NCBI GenBank assembly: GCA_032158295.1
Contig: CM063255.1
Coordinates: 17,388,094 to 17,452,093, forward strand
Direction of reading: 5' to 3'
DNA length: 64,000 nt
Source: Pycnopodia helianthoides
Taxonomy: Eukaryota > Echinodermata > Asteroidea > Forcipulatida > Asteriidae
The notes under the pieces were generated by a model, which was given only the letters and a program-made list of their open reading frames with translations, searched no databases and was not told the origin of the DNA. Below are positions 1 to 11,500 of the stretch, in pieces. How positions within the stretch are numbered: the first letter of the stretch is position 1; each line of letters begins with the position of its first letter. Both the position numbers and the translations under genes were made by a program.

Positions 1-639
1 TTCAAAGAAAAATGCCATCACAAAACAAAAGCTTGCAAAATATAGGTAATGGCCCTGACGTTTCGACCCTAGCTAAGAAAGACTTTGCTAGTGTCAAAAC
101 GCCAGGCCATTACATATTTTTTGCATTTATACCACAGGTCCTTTTGGTTGGTAAGCAGTTTGCAACACCTATATCTTATTTTTCTCGTAAACAAAAGCTT
201 GTTAAACAACAATACATATAGGTTAACACTTGAATGGATTTGTACATACAATGAATCCTGTGCAACAGGAACCATATGTTTTTTTTTGTCAAACCCACAA
301 ATGGTGGCAGTGGGAACCAATACTGTTTTTAAATAAGGATATTGTTAAATGAATAACTGGGGGGGGGGAAAACCTGAGCGTATTGGTTTCGAGTTCTGGC
401 AAAAATCAGACGGAACTGGGCGGACATTAAATCACACGCTTTGGGGAGATTCTGAAAGAGTTGTTTAACCTCCATTTTGTTTCATTGTAGTTGATACTCC
501 ATTGAAGAGGTGAGAATGGCTACCCCATGAACGCCTGACTGGTCACAGTACATCAAAACTATCCTGCCTGAGCCTGTGTAGGGCCAAGTTAAACTGTCAT
601 TATTCACTGCCTTGCAAATTAAACACATCCCAACAAACC

Positions 640-896
640 ATATGTGATGCGATCAAGCTAAATGAGTCGTTTGTCTGTATATGCATTATTGAATAACAGA
701 CCAAAATAGGTCGACAGGGGTCTACATTTCTTTACATCTCTTGGTGTTTCGACTTCCATAACTTTTGAACCAAAGGTGGTATCAACACGGGGTTTTCATA
801 TCCTTAAAGCTGAGATTGTACTTCTTCCAAATAGAAAAGAAAAAAAATGTTGACAAGGGTCGACAAAAGACTCATTCAGCTTGATCGCATCACATA
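640..896. repeat. Foldback element with about 20-bp terminal inverted repeats
   Basis: TATGTGATGCGATCAAGCT at the left is inverted as AGCTTGATCGCATCACATA at the right, about 257 bp overall, with secondary inverted GGTCGACA motifs inside. No coding capacity; MITE-like. The remaining DNA in 1-1102 shows nothing recognisable except 50-190, which resembles 25150-25290. Confidence 0.6.
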
Positions 897-1102
897 TACC
901 ATTGGAAAGAGTTCATAATTCCTTTTTAATGTGAAACAATGACCTGTGCCCAGTCCTGTCTGATTTTGCAAGGGGAGTGTCACCAAATTTCAGTACTGTT
1001 ATCCATTCATAGCAATGGAGAACTCATACAGCACAGAGCAGACAATCCGTAACACATCAAAGGGGAGGGTATTTATTTCCTCCACATTCTTGCTCTCAGA
1101 AT

Positions 1103-1372
1103 TATAGTTAACATAAGAGAAACTATAGATATAAATATAAATATGAATAGTAAACTTGCGGGTACAACCATGGGTAAAATGTCTCTTTTGAAGGAGTGGT
1201 GGCTCTGAAAAGAGCCGGTTTCTTTTTCAGAGCCACCACTCCTTCAAAAGAGACATTTTACCCATGGTTGTACCCGCAAGTTTACTATTCATATTCATAT
1301 TTATATTTATATTTATAGTTTCTCTTATTCTCCACACCATGCAAAGCTTCAAACACCATTTATAGTTAACAT
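1103..1372. repeat. Long palindrome centred on a histone-type 3' stem-loop, flanked by 12-bp direct repeats
   Basis: Arms of about 100 bp (1114-1213 and 1221-1327) are near-perfect inverted copies. They differ mainly by one or two 6-bp units in an AT-rich ATATTT/ATATTC tract. The centre reads, on the minus strand, GGCTCTTTTCAGAGCC followed by ACCACTCCTTCAAAAGAGAC: a histone mRNA stem-loop with its ACC(A) tail and a purine-rich downstream element. TATAGTTAACAT occurs at 1103-1114 and again at 1361-1372, like a target-site duplication. No histone coding sequence is adjacent. Confidence 0.8.
1201..1216 (-). promoter_or_regulatory. Histone-type mRNA 3' stem-loop sequence
   Basis: The minus strand reads GGCTCTTTTCAGAGCC with ACCACTCC following, matching the canonical 6-bp stem, 4-nt loop and ACC(A) flank of metazoan replication-dependent histone mRNAs; AAAAGAGA downstream resembles the U7-binding element. 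Whether it is functional is unknown, since no histone ORF is attached. Confidence 0.6.
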
Positions 1373-1699
1373 GTACACAAGTAAACAACAAACTGCATTT
1401 AATGCTAGCATACATTTGTACACATGAAGAGTTGTTAGGTTTATTGTCTTATCAATGTTATAGTCAGTAAATTTTCAAAAACAATTTTTTTTTAAGACTG
1501 TTCTCAAGGCTTGGCGTTAGAGGCGTTCATAGTCGAAATTTTGCTGATGGAGACACAGTACATGTTCTGCTCGGGGCAGATCCGGTGGGGGCAAGGCGAG
1601 AGAAGCTAGGCCTAACTATAATGTGCACAACTATTATTATTTGTTACATGCAGACCAATTGCACCAACGTCACATGGAGTCCAGTAGACCTCCTTGCGT

Positions 1700-1950
1700 T
1701 AGCTTTTTTATTTTATTATTTTTTTAATGAGATATCGCCTAACATCACAAGGCCGGACATCACAAGGTGAGAGCTACACTTAACCGATTTGGGCTGTCGA
1801 CCGAAATCAACTGACACCAGGGGCACTTCGCCACCTACTCCTGGGGCTGAAACAGGGGACCCCCCTTTACAGTCCGTTAGGATGTAGGCATGGGTATCAT
1901 CCACTAGGAGCCTGGCTGGTAGAGCAGAATGCACTACCTTCCCAACTTGG
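1700..1950 (+). repeat. Repeat family K, copy 1
   Basis: Shares about 240 bp with 12944-13190 (same strand) and 52441-52680 (opposite strand): a GATATCGCCTAAC-type start, TTTGGGCTG, and a GTGCACTACCTTCCCAAC-type end. Copies 2 and 3 abut tRNA-Leu-like SINEs, suggesting K is a 3' body or companion of that SINE. Confidence 0.7.
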
Positions 1951-2096
1951 ATGCCATTGCCGAGGTCAAACAACAGAAACGTGCACGCGCTGCACACAAT
2001 TCTCAGCCGATGGTAGGTCTTCATTGACCCCCAGTGAGGGTGTTGTTTTGGGCTTGTGACGTCATATGCAAGGGGGTCTATTGCTCATAAGGATAT

Positions 2097-2290
2097 GGGC
2101 CCAATTTCATAGAGCTTCTTAAGCACAAAAAGTAGCTAAGCACAACAAAATTATGCTTACCAGAATAAGGTTACCGGCCAAAATACCATGTCACATGTAC
2201 AATTTGTGACCGGTATCCTGCTGATTTCTGCTTAGCAGGAAATTGTTAAGCAATATTTTCTGCTTAAGCAGCTCTATGAAAGTGGCCCCC
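2097..2290. repeat. MITE family C, copy 1 (GGGCCCAATTTCAT termini)
   Basis: About 190 bp with imperfect terminal inverted repeats built on GGGCCCAATTTCATAGAGCT and CTTAAGCA, and an internal ACCATGTCACATGTACA motif. Other copies at 3111-3304 (inverted) and 22678-22869. Confidence 0.8.
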
Positions 2291-3110
2291 TGGTGCGTGT
2301 CTCACCGTGCGCGCATTGCCTCAACGTACACCGGACACTAAATATAAGTGGCACACTCGGGAAATCCGACTCCCGTAACGGCGTAACCGAGGTTCATCCG
2401 TGGTGAACACGCAAGGTGAATCGGGTCATTGGCGAGAGAGCTAATCAAGGCAACACATGGGCTTTTCAACATTGATAAAACCACACTACAATCCCGAGCT
2501 TATAATGATACCAACTTTACTTTTTACAAATCTTTTCTTCTCCCCTCTTTTTCTTTTGTACGCCTGTGCACAACACTGGCTAGAATAAATGTAAGTAACA
2601 AGGCGTTTTTTTGTTGTTTTGTTTTCTTAAATGCTTCAAACATCACAGACACAACGTTACAGACCAATGAACATCAACATGTACATCATTTTCTTCTAAT
2701 AAATTCATAAATTTCTCATAAGGGATAGACGGCCTATTTTATAATTTTTTTTCTCTTCAGTTTATTAAAATATATATACTGTTTCTGTGATACTCTTCTT
2801 ACATCCATCACAAGAAAAGACAACTTTATAAATTTTTCCTCCACTCTGTTCTAAGCAGACACCATCCAAGTCCATCAGCGCGCAGTTTTAAACACATGTA
2901 TCTTTGATGACCGCACATGTACTTGTATGTAAGATATGCAATGTACACAGGCCGACTCGTCGGCAAGAAACAAGAAAAGGTAACCAGCAAAAGATAAACC
3001 ACTTGGGTAAACATACTTTTCTTAAATCCATCAAAATCTACAACGCACAACTTCGGACTTCGGTTGCTTTGGTGTGAATAACAATTTAACAAAACTCAGG
3101 TAAAAAATTT

Positions 3111-3304
3111 GGGCCCAATTTCATGGATCTGCTTGAGCAGAAAATATCTCTTAGCAATTGTCTGCTTAGGCAGAAATGAGCAGGATACCGGTCACAGATT
3201 GTACACGCGACATGGTAGTTTTGGCTGGTAACCTTATTCTGGTAAGCATAAGTTTGTTGTGCTTAGCTACTTTTTGTGCTTAAGCAGCTCTATGGAATTG
3301 GGCC
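3111..3304. repeat. MITE family C, copy 2
   Basis: Inverted relative to copy 1, with the same GGGCCCAATTTCAT ends and internal CAGGATACCGGTCACA. The 2.29-3.11 kb interval between copies 1 and 2 holds no gene I can recognise. Confidence 0.8.
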
Positions 3305-3446
3305 GAGGTGGCAGGATGTTGGATGATTTGGGAGTAATTCCACAGTAACTCACATCACATTTGTCAGAAATCTGATTTTCTAAATGTTTTTTTTTTTATT
3401 ACTCTGTGTGAATTGATATGTTGAATTTATTGATAATAGCTGATGA

Positions 3447-3700
3447 GTGTCATGCCGAGTGGTCTGGTGCACAAGATTCAATGGTGCACAGAAGGTGTGG
3501 GTTCGAATCCCGGTCATGACACTGGTGTCCTAGAGCAAGGCACTTCACCATGATTGCTTCTCTTCACCCAGGGGTAAATGGGCACCTGTTATGGTTCTTG
3601 TGATTGATTTAGCTTAGTGCACTACATATACTTGGCAGCTACAGGCTGCATACTCCCCAGGAGCTGAGATGGTATAATAAAAAACTGGCAGACGCCGACA
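3447..3700 (+). repeat. tRNA-Leu/Ser-like SINE (family L), copy 1
   Basis: tRNA-like head with A-box-like TGCCGAGTGGTCTGG and B-box GGTTCGAATCC, then a conserved body (CACTTCACCATGATTGC, CACCCAGGGGTAAATGGG). Other copies at 12581, 23791, 32614 (minus), 37107 (minus), 52301, 54692, 56705 (interrupted) and 57994 (minus). Confidence 0.85.
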
Positions 3701-5457
3701 CTACACGAGTGTCAATTAACAAATTTCAACACATCGATTCACAAAAGTTATTCAGATAATGAGATTTCTGATACTGGTGATCCATGCACTACGAGTAAGT
3801 ATGGAACTTCCATTAGGGTTACATACAGGTAAACAATAAAGGACGCAAAGGGTGACACATGTACAAGATGAAGCACAGAAAATGCATGAGGATGATCATG
3901 ATAGAGGAGTCAAGGCAAGACAAATGGAGAAGATGCCGGTTGGGGAAGAAAGAAATTGACGGAGGTCAGTTGAGTTTGCGAGTTCCGTGGTTTTGAGTTC
4001 CCCAAAAGTCGTCCATGGTTGTTGAACTCCCCAAGACCCAGTCAACTGATCTCACCTACAGCATGAGTGGGAACAGTGTTAAAGAGAGGGCAAAAATAAT
4101 ACATAAGATGATGATAGAATCGGACGAGACAAGAGAAGAAACCAAAAGAAGAAAGAAATGGGAGCCGAGGAGAGACCGGGGTCATGCTTTGGCAGCCCTG
4201 GCCAGAAACAAGTTTCCGACATCAAATTCACCGACCGAAACAATTTCCGAGAGCTACGCGAAAATTGGTCGTGGCAACAGGTATTGTTCATCTCTTGAAA
4301 AATAATGCTCTCAAAATATTAAACTTTCATGTAAAGGAACCTAGTCTTTATAATTTTAACGACAAAACTAGATTGGCATGCTTCAATAATTGTCATTTTA
4401 TAAAGATTACCGTCGCCATTTTGTGTTAGTTTGTATGATCAGCCATTATGAAACAAAACCTGACCGTGCCAACAACTCGGTTAGGGTTTGGTCTGAACCC
4501 CCTTCGCCACTTGCGAAAATCAAAGACCGATGCTCAAAAGAAGTTTCTGGTAGGGGTTGCCAAAACAATTCCCAGGTGGAAGCAAATAACCATCGAGTCA
4601 ATGCAAAAAACTTTGTACTTATTCACATATTTTGTAATGTTGTTGTATCTTGTACAAGAGAGGCCCCCGTTCGAAAATGTCACATGTCGGTTTTGCAGGA
4701 TACAACAATTCAATCTTCCACCTTCAAACTCAGGTGTTGAGAAGGAGAAAAAAAAGGAACCATTTTGGAGATACAACACTTTTACACAGACATGATGAAC
4801 CAATTCCACAAGAACATAACGAAGCAAGATGAAATAGAAACACTTAGTTTTAGATAGGAAGGGGAAAAATATGAGCTGAAAGAAAGATAAAACAAAAAAA
4901 TTAAAAAGATGAAAAAAAAAACCAGAAGGATGAAATGAGAATCAAACAGAAAATAAACTAAGACGAGACTTCCAACAGAGATGGAGATGATAGAGGAAAT
5001 CAGTACAGTGGGATGACCTGAGGAGACAAATAGAGAAGCTGGAATGAGAAAGGAGAGAAGGGGGGTTGGGGGATGAGGGAATAACACAAAACAGAGAAAG
5101 GCGAGCACTACAAAAGCATACATTGTTCTGTCGGTGCAAAAAAATTTGTATCTTCAAAAATCGCATCCGCACAACACTTGCGTTTAAAAATAGCACAAGC
5201 ATCGGAAACTCAGTGTGACTCTGCCCCATACACTTCCAGAACCTAACGCCACCGAGATACACATATAAGCACGGAGAAATCTCTTGTTCGACGTTACGAC
5301 ACACTTTGAGGTACGATGCTTTTGCACTGACGTGACGATATGATGACAGTACACGATGAGCGGAGAGAGACGAGGGCCAAGACGACGCGGATAAAGATAC
5401 GGCCAGCTCCAAATAAAAAGAAAAGAGAAACAAACGACGGAATGAAGAGAACGGAAT
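3701..5457. other. Gene-free DNA downstream of the TPD52-like stop codon
   Basis: No conserved reading frame on either strand. The part next to 5457 is presumably TPD52-like 3' UTR (minus strand). 4.83-5.08 kb is purine-rich on the plus strand (AGA/GAA runs). Longer open frames here have no family resemblance. Confidence 0.5.
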
Positions 5458-5595
5458 CTACAGCGGAATCTTTTCTTGGTCTTCGGGGATGAGTGCTGAG
5501 TTGACGTGCGAGTCATTCTGTTGCTCGGCACTCGCCGTGCTCTGGAGTACCTCCTCGAAGCTGGACTCTTGTCCCTTTCCCGCACCGACCTTTGT
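5458..5595 (-). CDS. TPD52: TPD52-like terminal coding exon 5
   Basis: Acceptor TTCTCCAG; 45 codons plus TAG. Encodes TKVGAGKGQESSFEEVL then a Ser/Gln-rich tail ending EDQEKIPL. It corresponds to the vertebrate tail with a GG(D/S)FGEVL-like motif (here SSFEEVL). The 3' UTR must run to lower coordinates; the first minus-strand AATAAA I noticed is near 3426-3431, so the polyA site is unresolved. Confidence 0.92.
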   Translation of the reverse strand, partial: TKVGAGKGQESSFEEVLQSTASAEQQNDSHVNSALIPEDQEKIPL

Positions 5596-8500
5596 CTGGA
5601 GAACAAAATTTCCAGAAAAGTTGGAATTAGTAACCTTATTTGTACTCGTAAATTGCAATATGGTTTGTGAGGCATTGCATGGTGAGGTATCAATGTATAG
5701 GAGTAGATTTTTGGAATTTGGGAGACTTCTCAGTTCTGAAAAGAACTGTCCTGCTTATTAACTACTACCTGGGCAGAAGGTTGGAAATCAACCTGGACTA
5801 CTACATTCGCTTAGCCAACGAATGAGTGTAACTGTTAACCCCAACTCCCTTGAATAGCAAAAATAATAGCCTCACGTTCGCATGTGTATGTAAACAGGCT
5901 TCGCGTTGCGGTCAATTCATACAAGTTGTATAACGGACATCGTACAGAGTAGCACTGAGCCGACAGTGTGCAACAAGGCTTCGCGTTGCGGTCAATTCAT
6001 ACAAGTTGTATAACGGACATCATACAGAGTAGCACTGAGCCGACAGTGTATGCAACAAAGGCTTCGCTTTGCGGTCAATTCATACCTTGATGGAGGTTGT
6101 CGCCGACGACACCTTCTCCTCAAAGGACTTGAAGGTGTTGGAATCTCTCATGTCACCCAGCTTCTTGGAGACGGCCGTGCCGAAGGTGCTGAATGCCGAG
6201 GTGGTCTTCTGACCCGCTGTGGTCAGCCCACTCTTTGTCTTGCTGTACCTGCAGCACAGTCAGACAAAACGTTGTATGAGTTTGGATGATTAGTGAAAAG
6301 AAGGACGGTATCTTTCATTTTTTGAGAGCTTTACTCGGGTATGGATTTGTCATTTAAAACCATCATTTTCCACCAGAGTCTTAAAGAGCAACTTGAGCCA
6401 GATCATTCAAACTAATTTGACTATTTATCCTTGTTTATTTTGTGTTTAGTTATTATTTGGTTGTAAGTGTGAAGTTTTCCTGCCTGTAATTTTGTTGAAA
6501 TTTGATTGAAAACACTAGCCCCCCCCCCACTTCTTTGATTTTTGAACTTGTGTTTTCTCCTGCCGTTGGCGACCCCCTGCATGGTTCCCAGCAAAGACCC
6601 ATAAAAACGCAACATGAAATCAAACACTGAAGTACCAGTGCCTCAGTAAACCAGCCTAAAACCAGTCCGTGTTGTACATGTAAAATACTTCACAACACGG
6701 GCTGGATGAAGGCTGTTTATCTTTGTTGCTTTGCATTTTCCATTGTCATGTTTGGATCGAGTCCATAGTGTGACATCACAGTGCTATTTTGATTCCTAGG
6801 CAATTAGGTGCTTTCCGGGAAACTCTTCCTTATTTCCCAGTGTGACACTGATCAAAATGTGTGTTTTTGTTCGCATATTGAAACAGTTATTATTGAGTTT
6901 TACTCAACTATATGTAGAATCATTACGCACTCATTTACCTTTCCACAACAAAAGAACAATAATGTTCAATTTCATTCAAGTACATCTCTAAGGCCTTGTC
7001 ACATGAGGCAATTTACAGGAAACAAGTTCAAGGCAATCTCCAAAAAGAACATTCATTCGCATTTCAGTTTTCTCTTTTTTTCTGGGAATAGTTGAGTTAC
7101 ACGTACGCCACAGCACGGACTGGTTTTAGGCTGGTTTACTGAGGCACTGGCACTTCAGTGTGTGTTTTCACGTTGCGTTTTTATGGGTCTTTGCTGGGAA
7201 CCATGCAGGGCGCTGCCTTGTGTTGTGCTGCCAAACTGTTCCTCGTGCGTGCACTGCAGTTGGTTGCCTCCAAGGTACATGTACCTGACAAAATGTCCCG
7301 TGTGACATGACCTTGAAGTACTGTCATCTTAATAAAAAAAATATCTTTGGATGTTTACTTCTTGACATGTATGTTAATTAATGTCTGATTTGGGTGAAGG
7401 ATGATGGTGTCTAGTCAATGCAAAATGTTGAATTGGAAACCACAATTGACCAACAAATCTGGGTGTACACAAAGACCCAATAGGGCTATCAAGATTAGAC
7501 AGTTTTCGCATGGAGCCTCTCTTGCGCATGATACAAAGTTATTACACAATGGAGATATGATGGTGTTTTTTTTTAATGATGCGGCATAAAGCCACCCTCG
7601 TGTTTCTTTCCCTGCCTTTCATCTCTGTGGACCCTGGTTCTAGTCCCACCTCAGACTGGAGCCTTGCATGTGGATTGGGTTTTCAGTCCCTACCTGAATG
7701 CGTGGGTTTTACCCCAGTTGGGGTTTTCCCTCCCACATCTAAAACTGAACATTTCTTCTCGTTTCCTATTCATCCTGTTATTGGCGCTAATTGTGCGGTT
7801 GGATGTGTAACACATAAATCAATAATTTGGGGTCGAACAAAGAAAAAGTGAATAAAGCGGGATTCGAACCTGCAGCCTACAAATTAACGTGCAGGCGCTC
7901 TACCAACTGAGCTATCTAGCCCTATGTTGGCGGTCTCCCTAGTTTGTCAATATATTTGTTTGGGGTGCCAGTCAGAAGCCATACAACCGTTAACTGCCGT
8001 GTAGCCAGGGATCACACCCAAGTTTACGATACAACCTGGCAAGCGGCAGCCATGGGATCACCTTGAGGGGATGCAACTTTTTGTTTGTTTTAAATATCAA
8101 GTAATAAACCGCAAGGGAAACTAACTGGGTATATTTTTAAAACATACCCAGTTAGTTTCCCTTGTGGTTTATTACTTAAAGGAACATTACAGAATTGGTA
8201 AGAAAAAAACTTGTAAAATATACTTTTTGATCACAGATTTACATAAAACTTACACGGTCTAATGATGATGATAGTAGAAAACACCCCTTGAAATATTTCT
8301 GTCTGAAATGCCATATTTATGAGAAATGAATACAAAAAATTCCGATTGGAGTTTATCGCTCAGTGAGCGTTTCATTCATTTGTTGAATCTATATGATTTC
8401 ATGCAAATGTGTAATCAGTTTTTCACTATTTTCTCGTGACCCAGATGGCCGATTGATCTAAAACTTCTACTACAGGTTTGTCAGTTTATGTATATGGTGG

Positions 8501-11500
8501 ATTACATAAAGTGCTTACACTGCCAGCAACTGTTTTGTTAGCAAAAACCAATTCTGTAATGTTCCTTTAACAAATAAATAAAGAAGTAAAAAAAAAACCA
8601 GGCACGTAGCACAGGAGATTTTGAAGAGTACATGTATGGACCTCCAGGAGGGTTAGTGGAGAGTTATATTCATGCTAGACTGTTGCTGTATATAGATGCT
8701 AATAGGATGTTGCTTCAGGATGCTTGTGTATTCTACATACCCCTTGCACTAACATCACACACAAGACTATAGACTGCTCAGGGCGTGAAACTTACATTGA
8801 ACCACTGGCCAGAGGCCAGTGATTTTAGCATCGGGCCAGTAAACTTACCACCCCAAAAAGTCCGGCGGTCTTGTTGTTTTTGAACAATAATACCTCACTG
8901 TTATCTTTAATTAAAAACATGGTGATTTTGAGTATGGTAAATACTTTTCAATTTTGTTGAGTATTGAAGAATCACCCATCAGGCAAATAAGACAAATCTT
9001 CTCTTATTGCTTGTTCGAATTAAATGTCAAACATATATATATTTTCTCATGTTGATCCTGGGGTCGATTTCTTAGCACTAAGATTCATCTTAAGATGAGT
9101 AATCAGTACTACCTTTGTATTGTGACATCACTCTTTGCTAAGCAACTGCGATGGATTTGCAGTTACGATCAGTCTGAACTCTTTACGAAATCGAGCCCTG
9201 GTCTTGTAACACATTTTCTAGTCCAGTAAAAATTTCGAATTACAAGCCCGACGGTCTTTGCTCTAAATTGAAGCCCTGCTTGCTCATGGTCAGCCATTTT
9301 GGGAGTCAAAAATTGTATAATGATACGGTCTACGTAGACACCATGCACACGTCGCCTAAAATGCACTGCACAGCACGACATGGGAAATCTGACTCCAGAA
9401 ATGGTATAACCTGGTGACCGATGCTGTGGGTGATGGTGTCAGATGAATTGGATCAATACTACGTACGATGTATAATGTTAAACAATATGCACCCAATCTA
9501 CAGGTACATAGATGTGAAATTTTAAATACTGACATACATGTTTTTTGATTTTTTTTTTGTACAACAGGTAGAAGAGACAAGGGTTTTAGTAAAAAAATTT
9601 TTAAGGAACATTACAGAATTGGTAAGAAAAAAACTTGTAAAATATACTTTTTGATCACAGATTTACATAAAACTTACACGGTCTAATGATGATGATAGTA
9701 GAAAACATCCCTTGAAATATTTCTGTCTGAAATGCCATATTTGATGAGAAATGAATACAAAAAATTCCGATTGGAGTTTATCGCTCAGTGAGCGTTTTAT
9801 TATTTGTTGAATCTTATGATTTCATGCAAATGTGTAATCAGTTTTTCACTATTTTCTCGTGACCCAGATGGCCGATTGATCTAAAACTTCTACTACAGGT
9901 TTGTCAGTTTATGTATATGGTGGATTACATAAAGTGCTTACACTGCCAGCAACTGTTTTGTTAGCAAAAACCAATTCTGCAATGTTCCTTTAAATACAAC
10001 AAGTACAAGAGACAACTTTCTGCTAGTGTACATGTAACTAAAACATTTCCAACAACAATCTGACAACCACGGAAATGAACAAAAACACAAAATAAAACAG
10101 AATAGACAAACAAGATATTAGTAATGACGTTTTGAAACGGTTGATTTTTCTTCCTTATGGTGGTTTAAACGAGGTATCGGATTGTAATGTGGGCGAATTC
10201 CATAGTTACTCACAAAAAGGGAATTCAGAACAAACCAATGTTAAAAAATTTCAATCTTTTTTCAAAAATGTTTTGACCCACCCCAAATTTTTATTTTTGA
10301 ATACTATCTGACCCCCCCCCTTCTTTTTACTTTTTTTTTTTTTGGGGGGGGGCCTTTTCCCCCTGGAAAACTAAGTAATGCCTCAAATGAAGCAGATATT
10401 TAAAACAAATGCTCTTCAAGCACAGGAGCTTTCATTGCTTTTCCTGGCTTCCAGCATGCAACTTGAGTCTGAAATTTCTCACCCCTGTAATATGTAACCA
10501 TGCTAACTGTGGAATTGTCCCAACGGAACATGGATGCTGAAGTATCATGCTGTTGTATTAGTGGATTAGGGTTCTTGAGATATGGTGGACACTATAGGAG
10601 TGCACTGTACGGTTTGGATGCATACGGGCAGATTTACCCAAACCTACTGTAACTGTGTCATAGCACTGTGTCCACCACATCTCCAAATGGCTTATGTGTT
10701 GTCGGTACAGGGTGCCCTGCGGACATGATTGACACCTTACATGACGCGGAAAACACCTCCGCATACAATGAGCGTCTAGCATTTCCGCCATTTTGGATTC
10801 CTCTGCGTACATGTACAAGTATGTTGGACTGGGGTAGGCGCACGTAATGTGTGCGGTGCGCATCGTGAAATGGGTCAATCCATGCATGTACTTACGTGTC
10901 TGACGAAACAACTTTGTCATTCCATTCGGCTAGTTTTGTACTTGTGTTGACATATCTGTACAGTACATGTAGTTGTTGTCAGAGGTTATGAGAACTTTTG
11001 TGTGAAGCATTGTGAAGTGTGAACACTGACTTGATCCATGTGCGCGGTTTAACGCTTGTTTAAACTAAACAACACACAATGCTACCATCGATGTAATACT
11101 AATTCTAATCAAAATAATTCTTTGAAAGGTAGGGTCATAGATTGGTAAATACTCGAAAAAAAAAATGCCATACAAACTTTCTTGGTGAGAAGCACTGCAG
11201 CTGTTGATAATATGAGAAAGGGTTCCCTCTGAAAAAATATGGCTAATATTTCACCCCAAAACATTCTAAACCGAGAAAATTAATGCATGAATCGTTTCTC
11301 AGGTTTCTGAGGGCTGGTGTCCATTCGCGAATACTGAGGCCAGAGATGTGGCTGGTACCCGCTGTCTTCTCGCTAATCGTACATGGATTCGACGCTCCTG
11401 TGAAAATACTGTGTCCAATTTTTGGGGGGCTGTTTTCCCAGCAAGTAGACACTGTATTCAGCTGAAACTTTCTCATGTGATTGTGATTGTATCTCTCCTT

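Noticed and set aside
4782..5693. Minus-strand open frames rich in Leu, Phe and Ser at 4.8-5.7 kb
   Set aside because: They come from a purine-rich strand read in reverse and overlap the true TPD52-like terminal exon in another frame; no family resemblance.
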